A DNA stretch of 64,000 nucleotides, taken from Geosiphon pyriformis. Its lineage: Eukaryota > Glomeromycota > Glomeromycetes > Archaeosporales > Geosiphonaceae. Shown in pieces: positions 55,000 to 64,000 of this stretch; within the stretch, counting starts at the first letter, position 1, and every line of letters begins with the position of its first letter. Location of the stretch: the NCBI GenBank assembly GCA_016748015.1, contig JAAOMT010000128.1, forward strand, positions 925,471-989,470, written 5' to 3'. The position numbers and the translations under genes were made by a program. Under the pieces are notes generated by a model. The model saw only the letters and a program-made list of their open reading frames with translations. It did not search any database and had not been told where the DNA came from.

Positions 55000-57900
55000 G
55001 CAGTTTGATCTGGAAAGTTGCTACGTGCAATGTCAGGGGCATGAACAATCCCACTAAGCAGAAGGACATTATTAGGTGGCATAAGGAAATGAACAATACA
55101 GTCTCTATGGTTACTGAAACAAAATTGAGGAGTAAAGTTTGTCTGTGGATTGTAGATAAGTTCAATGGTGTCCGAGTGTTCATTTCTGGTTTGGACTCTG
55201 GTCACTTGGATGTGGGTGTTGCTGTTGTCTTGGACATTTCTTTGGCTCATCATGTGTACAAGATTTCTGAGGTGCCTGGTTGGCTCCTGTCCATTAAATT
55301 ACTTTTCAAGGGTAAACTTTCTGTATTGATTCTGGGGCTTTATGCTGGTGCCTCTTCAGTGGTTTGGTTCTCTCAGGCTGGTGAAATCAACTCTCTCATT
55401 GCGAAGGCTGTCAATGAATCTTCTTTCACTGTTCTTGATGGCGATTTCAATAAAGATGGTTCTTGTAAGTGTGCAAGTTTTAGGAAGTGCCTTGATTTGG
55501 GTCTGGCTAATTCTTTGGTCAGAAGCCCAGCTGTGAAAATATCTATTTGGGCAAATTCTAGAGATGTTAGAAAAACAATTGACTATGTTTTGGTTTCTTC
55601 AAATTTGGTCAATGTGATAGTACACTGTGGTGTTTCAGATGCTAATGAATATTTTGAAATGGATCATTGGGCTGTTTCTGTGTCTTTGGGTTTGGGTGGT
55701 TTGTTGGACATGCAGTTAAACTCTCTTCACAAACAGGCAAATAGAGATCGTTAAAAGTTTAATTTTAAGGGTGCTGATGATGTGAAATGGAACAAGTTCA
55801 AGGGTGCTATAGCAGCTAATGCTGCCATGTTCTCTGATGATTTTATAGCCTCCTGGCAGTTCTCAGATTTGGATGCAATGTGAGATATTGTTTGCAAAAT
55901 AATGGTTCTTTCAGCTGATAAGATGTTCAAGAAGAAATAGTTTAAAGACTATGATGGTGTCTTCACTAAAGAATCATCCAAATTTCATAAGTTAGAACTT
56001 TTGATATCGAAGCTGATTAAAGCTTCTTGGTCGATTTGTCATGACAAATTCATTTCACTGTTGGATGTCTGGGGTTTTCTTGACGTTGATAATGCCTCTG
56101 TGGTCAGATCTCTCTTTCTCTCCAGTTCTCCTCTTAATACTATTCGGTCAGCTCTCTTCAAAGTCAGAAAGACTTATTGCTCACTTAAAATAGCAAAATC
56201 GAGGTGTGTAGAAAAATCTCAAATCAAGTTAGCAATCGAAAAGAGGATGGAAAGTTTCAAGCTGAACAAGGATCACACTATTTGGAGCGTCTTGGAGCAC
56301 CCTTTCTGTAAGGTCATTTTGGACCACTTAGTTGTGGATGATAAGCTGATTTTGGAACCTGGTCCTGTGAGATCGAGAGTAAATAATATCATGGAAGGGT
56401 GGACTAGGAAGTGTAGGGTGGTTCCCAATGTTTCTAACATGTAGCACCATCAGTATTGGCCGTTGGATTACATTTTTGATGAGGCTTTTTCTGGTGTAAT
56501 GCAGTCAATTGAGTTTTTGGAATTGTTTGGCATGGTTTCTGATTTGCTTATTAGTAAGGCTGCTGGTCTTTCGGGTATTTCAAATGAGTTGTGGATACAT
56601 AATGATAGGTCTGTTCTGGATATGCTCTTGGTGCTTCTGAATTCTTGTCTGTTTTATGAGTCTGTGTCTGGTCCTTGAAAAGAAGCTTGGGTTTCGATGA
56701 TCCCTAAACCATACAAATGGGAAGGTGTCCTTATGAATACCTGACCTATAGCCTTGATCAAGACGGCTTGCAAGATCCTCTCTAAGATTCTCTCTGACAG
56801 GATCTTGCTGGTGTGCAGTGCTCATGACATCCTTTGTGGGGATAATTTTTCAGTTTTGAAGGGTACTACTATCCAGACTCCTATTTTTGCTATTGGTTTG
56901 GTTGTTGAGAATGCTTTGGAGAAAAATCAAAAGCTCTGGCTGGTGTTGCAGGACATGCGAAAGACATATGACTCTGTTGGATGAGAACATCTCGAGAGGT
57001 GTTTAGTCAGAATCAAAATGTGTGGCAAGTTTATTTGTTTTTTCAGCAATATTCATAGAAATTGGACCAATCAAGTTATGATGGACTTTGGTTTAACTGA
57101 TAGTTATAGTGTACATAATGGGTTGGACCAAGAAGAAGTTTTTTCCCCCCTTCTTTGGCGCATATTTTATGATCCTCTTTTGTGCAAAGTCAAGCATCAG
57201 GAGAGTGTATGCGGGTATAGGCTCAATTCCCATTTTGTCTCCAGGAGTGGTCGCACTGAATCTTAAGCTGGGTTTTCTACTTTTTTTGCTGCTGGGGCCT
57301 ATGTTGATGACACAATTTGAGTTGGCAACAGTCAGACTGCTATTCAGCATATTCTCAATGTTGCTAGTGAATTTTTTCGAATTAATGACATTTCAATCAA
57401 TAACGACAAAATTGTGGCCATTCCTATTAATGCCAGGATCAGCAATCCGTCTCTTTTTATTAGTGGTTCACCCATTTCTATAACCAAAAAAGGCAAATCT
57501 CATTGGTATCTTGGTATCTTTCTCTCAACTGATAGTATTTCTAAGCCTAGTTTGGCTAAAGCACATTCAGACATTTGTTTTTTTAGTAATTTGATTCTAA
57601 AGAAAGTGGTATTGGATAAGCAGTTCTTGTATCTGGTATTGGCAGTTCTCCATCCTATAGTCAGCTATAGGACGTAGTTCAGCTTTGTCCCTGTTAGTGT
57701 GTGCGACAAGTGAGATGCTCTGATTTGCAAGAGTTTGAAACTTAAAGCTGGTCTTCCTCTCGATTTTCTTAGTGACACGATTTATCATCCTTCTTTTTAT
57801 GGTCTGAAGTCCTTCTCACAATGTCAGTCTGAAAACAAGGTTGCTTCACTTATTAGTTTTGTGAACTCCTGCGGGGTTCTGGGTCAATTGTTTAGTCACA

Positions 57901-58917
57901 GGTCTCATGACTTGCAGGTTCTGTGCTGGCACCCCATTCATCCATTGAGTTCACCAGCTTGTATCCATGTCAGCGTTTCTAATAATTTTTTGTCAGGTAT
58001 CGTACACATTTTTTTTGAATGCAATTTGTCTTTAGGTGGCTCTTTGGCCAGCTCTTTTTGGTTTCATGATGGGGTGCCTATGTTTGCTGTTCTGGGCAAA
58101 TCCTTGTTTTTCAATTACTTGTCTTCTCTCCGGCATTATGGCATTGCCTTTGTGGATCAGCTTCAGAATTGTCATGGGGATATCTTTGACTGGTACACCT
58201 TTAAGTGGTGGAAGAAACTGGATCCTTGTGGTTCAGTTTCTGAGTGGTTTGGGCATTCTGTTGCATTTCTTAGTGGTGCACCTCCCTCTCCATTGGCCTT
58301 GAGTGGTGTTGGTCCTATGGACATTTGTGATTCTGATGGTTTTGTGTCTGTATGTGATCATCTTTCTCGGGTTGGCACTGATAGTTTGTCAGTGTATACG
58401 GATAGGTCAGTAAAGAATTTGGGCACAACTGGTTGTAGGGCCGGAGCTGCTGCCTTTTTTAAAGACATTGACTTGGGTTTGGGTGTCTGTGTTCAGGATC
58501 TGATGTTATCTACTTTGGCGGAGTTGCAGGCTGTAGTGTTGGCTCTGGAATGCGTATCTGTGGATTGTTCTGTTCGCCTGTTTTTGGATAGCCAGGCAGC
58601 TTTAGATGCTTACAAGTCGGAGGTTGACTTGGTGTGTCCTGACTTTCGCAATTGGTGTTGGGTTGAGCGCCGGCATATTAGGAATATTATATGTGGAAAG
58701 AATTTGAAGGTTAGCTGGCACAAGGTTAAGGGCCACTCTAGTGTGTTGGGAAATAATTGCGCCAATAGCATTGCTGACACTGCAGCTCTCTCTGATTGAT
58801 TTCTCTCTTCTTGTGTGGCTGAACAATTTTTGTTGATAGATGGTGGTATTGTTTCTGACAATTTTAGACACTTTGTGATGTTTTTTGTGCTGTCTGTCAG
58901 GTGCGCTGGGAAGTTGG
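54996..58917 (+). pseudogene. LINE-3 ORF2: endonuclease / RT / RNase H, truncated
   Basis: Starts MSSLIWKVATCNVRGMNN and keeps one frame to about 58880. The endonuclease has DGDFNKDGS, TIDYVL and EMDHWAV. RT has AGLSGISNELW and catalytic YVDDTI (57300 region) with both Asp intact. RNase H has SVYTDRSVKNLG, LAELQAVVLALE, LDSQAALDA and VKGHSSVLGNN. Stops: TAA near 55752, TGA 55881, TAG 55938, T(A/G) stops near 56442, 56676, 56742, 56982, 57264, 57678 and TGA near 58797, mostly at Trp. A frameshift near 58880 in a T run comes just before Gypsy-3. The C-terminal zinc motif is missing. Confidence 0.9.
58914..58917. repeat. Presumed Gypsy-3 target-site duplication (TTGG)
   Basis: The last four LINE-3 bases before TGTTATGG. 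The matching copy would lie beyond the window, so it is inferred from the 4-bp rule of the other elements. Confidence 0.4.
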
Positions 58918-59670
58918 TGTTATGGGTAAACTTGGTGGGTATGGGAAATGATAACGTTTGGTGCTTTCAATTATTGATGATGTGTCTTCTGCGTAATTCT
59001 GTTGGCTTAGTCTTGATTATCAGTCTCTGAAGGTCTATTCTTGGATGTGAATTTTACTTATTGAGTTCTTTGGTTATAAGGCACAGAGTTTGTCTTTCGT
59101 CAATTGCAACATTTTTTGTAAATGTGAGCTTTCTTTTCTGAGCTAACAAGCGCAGTTGTTAGGGTCTGGCATTGTCTTTTCACCCTTCTGGTAAGCTAAC
59201 AAGATAATGTTAATATCCAAAACTTAGGGGGAGCTTCCCTCTTTTACCAGGCTATCATGAAGTCTATTCCCAAACAGTCGATTTTACTATGTTGTCGCTT
59301 CACAAAAAATTAAGACAGAAAAAGAAAGAAAAAGAAAAAGAAAAGAAAAGAAAAGAAAAAAAAGATAAATTAGTATCGTCAATTGCTGTGATCAAGAGCA
59401 ATTGGTCCAAATTGTTAATAGATTCGAGGCAGTTATGCTAAGAGCATCTGTTCTAGAACGGAGGTACGAGACAAGAGTTAATTCACGTAAATTCCACAAA
59501 GTTCGAAAACATAAATTTGTGATTCTGATTTCTTTTAATAATTGGTTTATTTTAGGAGATGAAATAGGGAAGATAATAAAGGATGAAGGGGTATGGATAT
59601 TTTAATTTCTGGTCTAGAGGTTCGTATCTATTTTTTCTTTTCTGTCTTTTCTCACTTCTACAACTATTTG

Positions 59671-59678
59671 CTTTTATA
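59671..59678 (-). promoter_or_regulatory. TATA box of Gypsy-3 LTR
   Basis: TATAAAAG on the minus strand, about 40 bp below the decamer region in transcription direction. TGTATAAAA is retained in the mutated solo LTR at 32256. Confidence 0.6.
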
Positions 59679-59767
59679 CATTCTTTTGGTTTTACAGGAT
59701 TGCTTTCAATTGTCTCATTATCACTAATTATTGCTTTGTTGTTTTTGTTATTGCTTCGTTTTTCTAC

Positions 59768-59957
59768 ATTATCGCTAGTTATCCTATGTTATAACACGTT
59801 ATCTGACATTATTACATGTTATTCTGTGTTATCTTGTGTTATAACACGTTATTCTATGTTATTGCATGCTATTCTGTGTTATCCTGCATTATAACACATT
59901 ATCCAATATTATAACACATTATTCAACGTTATTGTGCATTATTCTGTGTTATATCAT
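59768..59957 (-). repeat. Decamer array of Gypsy-3 LTR, 19 units of exactly 10 bp
   Basis: Shown on the + strand each unit is RTTATNNNNN: GTTATAACAC, GTTATCTGAC, ATTATTACAT, GTTATTCTGT and so on, 19 in a row with no slip in register. Weaker units continue at 59717, 59727 and 59747. The palindrome GTGTTATAACAC recurs. It lies directly upstream of the TATA box. Confidence 0.88.
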
Positions 59958-60011
59958 ATTTTTGGTCATGTTTCTTTATAACTTTGGATTGGTTTTTCTA
60001 TTTGGGTAACA

Positions 60012-60027
60012 TTATCCCTCTCTTTTT
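60012..60027 (-). promoter_or_regulatory. Gypsy-3 polypurine tract
   Basis: AAAAAGAGAGGGATAA on the minus strand, next to the 3' LTR and just past the ORF3 stop. Confidence 0.75.
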
Positions 60028-60837
60028 AAAATTGAGCTCCTGCAAAACTGTATGTATCTGTTATCATGGCTTTGTTCGTGTAATGTTCGATTGTTGCCTT
60101 GAGTATTGCCTTTTGTAGGTTTTTGAACTATTGATTGGTTATTCGTTCTATGCTGTTAACTATTATGGTTTTCATAGATCCATTCAGTAGTATGTTTGGA
60201 CAATGTTGGAAGATGGCATATAGTCGGTATACTGCTTTGTAATGTAAAGTCAGATTGTTTTTCCCTACAAATTTTTCTACTTGTTATATTGCTTCTTTGT
60301 TGAACGTTTTCTGGCTGAGGTCTTCATATGGTGTTTTCAAGTCAAGCTGTTCTCCAATTTTGTAGAACCAATAAGCTGGAAAAAGTCTTTCTTTCCATTC
60401 CTGGGCATTTTCAGGTGTCTACTCCTCTGTTTTGGGGAGTTTGGTTCCACAAGCTAAAGCTTGTTTTATTTCTTCAAGCTTGGAGACCAAGTATCTTCTT
60501 TTGTAACCTTTTTCTTATTCTTTGCCTCCTTCTTTTCCACCTCCCATCCAAAGGCAATTTTTCCTCCCACATTGCCTTTCGGGTGGTGGGTAGGGAAGGG
60601 AATGTTTAGTTCTAATTGAACTCTCGTCCTCCCCTCTTCTGCTCTTATCTTTGTACTGTATTTCTTTTTTATCAATTGTTATTTCTATTTAAGATGTCAA
60701 TTTTTGAATTGTTTCAAATAATTGTTTAGATAATTTTAAAATTTGATCTGAAAGGTCTATGTTGAAATTTTTATCATTTCTTGCTGCTTTTTGAATGCTA
60801 TATATATTTGAATTCTCCAATTTAATTTGCTGCCCGT
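60026..60837 (-). pseudogene. Gypsy-3 ORF3, few stops
   Basis: Reading through about five stops gives an ORF3 homologue: IDLSDQILKLSKQLFETIQKL (helical N-terminal part), a Lys/Arg-rich middle, and the conserved block KFVGKNNLTLHYKAVYRLYAIF, then NQ-stop-FKNLQKAI, ending SFAGAQF at 60026-60028. This matches FIGKTNTTFHSKTVYRIF and DGAQF of Gypsy-1. The start is not certain. A different-frame open stretch at 60466-60675 is a shadow. Confidence 0.78.
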
Positions 60838-60840
60838 TGT

Positions 60841-62200
60841 CTATGTTTCAATGACGATGATTGGTTCCAGATCTCATGGTATATTTTTTGGTCTGATTAA
60901 TGAAATTTGTGTTCCTAGTTGAAGTACTGATAACAATAATTCCTGTTTTACATGATAAATTTTTAACCGATTTCTATGTGCTACTTTCTTTAAAATTCTG
61001 TCTTCCAATCGTAATTTGTAAGCTCTATTTCTTAATGCTTCATGTATGTGGAATGAACCATCCCACTTTGGGTCGAACTTTCTACTCCACTGTTTCTCAG
61101 CTTTTGTACAATGTAACAGTACTTGGTCTCCAATCTTGAATTCCATTGGTTGTTCTGGCAGGTGTTTATTATGTCTTTCTTTTTGTCATTCTTGAGCATG
61201 ACTAATATTGTCAACTGCTGTTCTTCGATTGTTTTCCAATGTTTCCATTAGCTGGTACATTCTTTGGTGTAAGGTAGTCTCAAAATTCTCTTCATTAATT
61301 GTTTTTGTTGGGTATGATGGTATCACTCGTTCAATTGGTAACATAGCTTTTCTTCCATAGACTAGTTCAAATGGTGTGAACTGAGTCGTATTTTGTTTCA
61401 ATGTTCGGTATGCAAAGAGTACAGAAGGTATGAATAAGTCCCATTCTTGTCTGTTTTCATGACTTATTTTTGTTAGTGCTTCGCACAGTGTTCTGTTAAA
61501 CTGTTCTACCAGTCCGTTCATTTGTGGGTGGTATGGTGACAATAAAGGTCTCTTTATTCCAAACCATTGGCTTAGTTCAGTCAGCATATTATTAACAAAG
61601 TGTGTTCCCTGATCAGATAATAATTTTTTTGGACATCTATGTTGGCAAATTAAGTCTTGATGCACAAATTCGGTGACTGTTTTGGCATCGGCCACTTGGA
61701 TTGCTCTGGCTTCTGGTCATTTTGTAAGATAGTCTATGGCTACAGCAATATAGCAATTTCCTTGGAATGTAATTGAAAGAGATCCAACCAAATCAATTCC
61801 AATTCTATCAAATGGATTTCCAACTGGAATGGGTCGAAGTGGTTCTGTTGATCTTGCTCCTTCTTTTCGCTGGCATGCATCACAATTGAGCACGTATTTG
61901 AAAATGTATTTGTGCATCATTAGCCAATAGTATAAGTTTAGTGTTCTTTCAAGGGTAGTGTCTTTGTTAAAGTGTCCTGCAGTCAGATCTGAGTGCACAC
62001 TATATAGTATAGTTTCTCTTTCACTGTTCGTGATTAGTTGTTGTGAGTTGGAGTGGTTTCGGCATTCTCGTTGATATAGTTGGTTGTCTTGAATAAAATA
62101 ATTTCGGGCTTGTTTTCATATGGTACTCTGTTTCTGTTGAGATAATATCTCCTTAAAATGTAGTGTCAATAGGTACTGATGTAGTTGTTGATAAGTGAGT
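60841..62200 (-). pseudogene. Gypsy-3 integrase segment
   Basis: Zinc domain HSDLTAGHF..CDACQ; core AIDYLTK, SDQGTHF and GLVEQFNRTL with D, D, E intact; C-terminal KFDPKWDGSFHIHE. In-frame TGA at Trp after YLTK and after SHAQE, and another stop near the end (before DLEPIIVIET). Same frame from about 62000 to the TAG at 60841. The N-terminal region to 62200 is less certain. Confidence 0.88.
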
Positions 62201-63663
62201 GTATTCATGGGTCTGGAATTAGGTTTGTGGCATTCTCGACAAACTGTTGGCATTGGTGTTCTTGGATCCTTCCTTGTAATAGACTTTAAGTGGGAATTGT
62301 TGTAGATAAGTACTTCATCTCGCATATTTTTCTTCTAGTTGTGGATTGTTGAGTAACCAAATAAGTCCTTTGTGGTCGGTATATAGGTCAAATAGTTGAC
62401 TGAGATAATGTTTCCAAGTCTGTATGGCCCAATAAATGATGAGACATTCCAGATCTGTTGTGCTGTAATTCTTTTCTGCTGGGCTAGTGCTGTGACTAGT
62501 GTAAGCAACTGGGTGTTCTCTATTGTCCGGTCCTATCTGTGATAAGACTGTTTCTAGAGCATTTTTCGAGGCGTCCATAGCGACAATAAACCGTTTAGTG
62601 AAATCTGGATAAATCAGGATTGGGAATGTGATCAATTACTGCTTAAAATAGTTGAATGCTTTCTGTTGATCTTCCTTCCACAAGTACAGTATGTATTTGG
62701 ACAACAATTGATGGAGTGGTTTTGTGATGTTCAAGAAACCTTTGACAAATCAACAATAATATTCTGCTAATTCTAGAAATTCTTCTAATTCTCTAAGGTT
62801 GATTGGGGCTGGAAAATCCTTGACTTTTTGTACTTTATCTGGATCGGATTTAACTCTGTCCTTGTTGATTACATGTCCTAGGAATTTTAACTTGGTTTTT
62901 TCAAAGAAGCACTTCTTGGGATTGAGTTTCAATTTAGCACTATAAAGGCATTTGAAGACTTGTTGCAAGTAAAGCAGATGGTCTTCAAATGTTTCAGAGA
63001 ACACATTTGTGTTGTCTAGGTAGACTACTACTGATTTCCAAAGAATTCCTTTGTATACTACATCCATCAGGCATTGAAACGTGACAGGAGCATTACAAAG
63101 TCCAAAAGGCATTATGTTAAACTCGAAGTTTCCATCTTGAGTGGTAAACGCTGTTTTTCCTTTGTCTTTGGGGTCCATTTCAACTTGCCAGTAACCACTT
63201 GCTAAATCTAATGATGAGAACCATTTCTTTTTCCCTAGATTGTCCAGAATTTCCTGGATAAAGGGAGTAGAATAACTATCTCCTTGATGATGCTATTTAG
63301 TTTTCAATAATCTATGCAGAATTGCACTTTTCTGTTTTTCTTGGTGACCAAGACTACTGGTAAGGACCAAGAGCTTAATGATTTTTTGATTAGGCTGTTA
63401 TCAAGCATCCGTTGCATTTCTTGCTTAATTAGGTTATTGCCAAATGGAGATACACAGTAAGCTCGTTGCTTAATTGGTCGAGCATCTCTTGTATCAATCT
63501 GATGCTTCACAATGTTGGTGCATCCAAACTCATTTTCACTGGCAAAGACATTGGCATACTCATTCAGAAGGACTTTGAGTTGTATTTGTTGCAGAGTACT
63601 TAAATTTCCTAAATTCAATTTATTGATCTCTTCTGGTGTGAACAAATAACTTTCTTTTGGCAA
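62201..63663 (-). pseudogene. Gypsy-3 reverse transcriptase and RNase H segment
   Basis: Starts LFTPEEINKLNLGNLS, RT with VQFCIDY, then a 1-nt frameshift near 63260, WFSSLDLASGYWQ, FNIMPFGLCNAP, and the catalytic box VYLDNTNVFS, where the second Asp is Asn (G-to-A), so polymerase activity should be lost. RNase H: FIVAMDASKN, DLECLIIYWA, LYTDHKGL. Two frame changes near 62315-62330 lead into the linker NANSLSRM before integrase. Confidence 0.87.
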
Positions 63664-64000
63664 ATTCTATACTTGTGAGGTAATGTCACAGAATAAAAAT
63701 AATTGTGTAAAATCTGGAATAGACTAGGGTTTTTCAGGATTCTGATTATCTGTGGATATGGAACTGACGAGAGTCCCTTTGGGAATTTCAATGACATCTT
63801 CTGTTGGGTTGTGGATGGAAATTTTGAAGTGTTTATGGGCTTTGGCCGGTAGGTATAGATTAGCAACATTGGCTAGGGAACAGATTTCGGGACTGGCTTC
63901 GAATAATAAAGCTTGATCTTGGATTTTTTGATTTACCTTGAGGATGTATTGTCAATATGAGGGAATGGAGATGATGGTGTCAGTGTGGATAAATTCTACC
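63664..64000 (-). pseudogene. Gypsy-3 linker between dUTPase and RT (partial)
   Basis: EASPEICSLANVANLYLPAKAHKHFKI and EIPKGTLVSSI align in position and pattern with the Gypsy-1 linker (EPYSETCQQFLIELTNLFIPANKAQWIKI, IYILEDTIIGYL). A TAG after NPEKP and further stops are present. The protein continues beyond the window edge, where the dUTPase is expected. Confidence 0.7.

Larger units (their letters stand above)
53061..58917 (+). mobile_element. LINE-3: LINE truncated by Gypsy-3 insertion
   Basis: Starts near 53061 (CTTCTTTTTCTCC), has a 22-T tract at 53098-53119 in the 5' UTR, then ORF1, the ATGA junction and ORF2 up to the C-terminal region. LINE sequence stops at GGGAAGTTGG, where Gypsy-3 begins. 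The remaining ~0.6 kb and the 3' UTR should be beyond the right edge of the window. Confidence 0.88.
58918..60011 (-). repeat. Gypsy-3 3' LTR, 1,094 bp
   Basis: Bounded by TGTTATGGG and GGGTAACA on the + strand. Contains a purine-rich (GAAAA)n tract at 59311-59365, a TATA box and the decamer array. A mutated solo copy is at 32020-32904, which confirms both ends. Confidence 0.88.
58918..64000 (-). mobile_element. Gypsy-3: Ty3/Gypsy element, right part outside the window
   Basis: Minus strand. The 3' LTR is 58918-60011, then polypurine tract, ORF3, integrase, RNase H, RT and the linker that in Gypsy-1 joins dUTPase to RT, where the window ends. The domain order matches Gypsy-1 and Gypsy-2, so a dUTPase is expected just beyond 64000. 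Carries stops and at least two frameshifts; RT active site mutated. Confidence 0.92.

Noticed and set aside
59311-59365. GAAAA-rich purine tract as the A tail of LINE-3.
   Set aside because: It lies inside the Gypsy-3 LTR, and the mutated solo LTR at 32020-32904 has a matching pyrimidine tract in the same relative place.
59420-59480. tRNA-like stretch (AAGAGCATCTGTTCTAGAACGG and GGTACGAGAC, resembling an anticodon arm and B box).
   Set aside because: No complete cloverleaf or acceptor stem can be drawn, and it lies within the Gypsy-3 LTR.
59583-59894. Hydrophobic 103-codon frame resembling a membrane protein.
   Set aside because: It is the translation of the decamer array and T-rich LTR; the repeat period, not a protein, explains it.
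60466-60675. Minus-strand open stretch with Lys/Glu-rich protein.
   Set aside because: A shadow of Gypsy-3 ORF3, which is read in another frame and matches ORF3 of Gypsy-1 and Gypsy-2.
1-64000. CRISPR arrays, bacterial operons or Shine-Dalgarno-type sites.
   Set aside because: The short periodic repeats are LTR-internal with 10-23 bp periods and no unique spacers; all coding content is eukaryotic retrotransposon.

Overview
This 64 kb window is built almost wholly of retrotransposons. I recognise no host gene, tRNA or rRNA. It is eukaryotic and nuclear: Ty3/Gypsy LTR elements lie inside LINEs, with long, extremely AT-rich tracts between them. Base composition and the LINE ORF1/ORF2 proteins (endonuclease, RT, RNase H, C-terminal CCHC) best fit a repeat-rich fungus, most likely an arbuscular mycorrhizal fungus (Glomeromycotina). 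That assignment is inference from family resemblance.

Layout. 1-8751 (+): a heavily C-to-T/G-to-A mutated Gypsy relic, entered inside gag. It can be traced through protease, dUTPase, RT, integrase and a 3' ORF, and its integrase is split by a solo LTR (6790-7727, target duplication ATGT). 9061-12329: AT-rich decay with another LTR relic. 12330-19219 (-): LINE-1, full length. 20128-31771 (+): an ORF1-only 'half-LINE' bounded by a ~19 bp duplication and split by Gypsy-1 (20709-30077, -). 31791-35703: stacked LTR relics. 35712-52440 (+): LINE-2, inserted in a mutated LTR and itself split by Gypsy-2 (39577-49461, +). 53061-58917 (+): LINE-3, cut by Gypsy-3 (58918-64000, -), which runs off the right edge.

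The Gypsy elements share one architecture: gag (CCHC) - protease - Cys-rich domain - dUTPase - RT/RNase H - integrase in essentially one frame, then a separate third ORF between integrase and 3' LTR. They make 4-bp target duplications. Their LTRs carry short, exactly spaced tandem motifs upstream of a TATA box (10 bp, 20 bp or 23 bp periods). The LINEs encode ORF1 and ORF2 joined by an ATGA stop/start overlap and end in a conserved 3' hairpin, which the half-LINE also has, suggesting it was mobilised in trans.

Every autonomous copy is broken, mostly by Trp, Gln and Arg codons turned into stops, consistent with cytosine-deamination-type mutation on both strands. One 19-bp stretch (21038-21056) equals the Nextera/Tn5 mosaic end and replaces 332 bp of an LTR, so the assembly is unreliable there.
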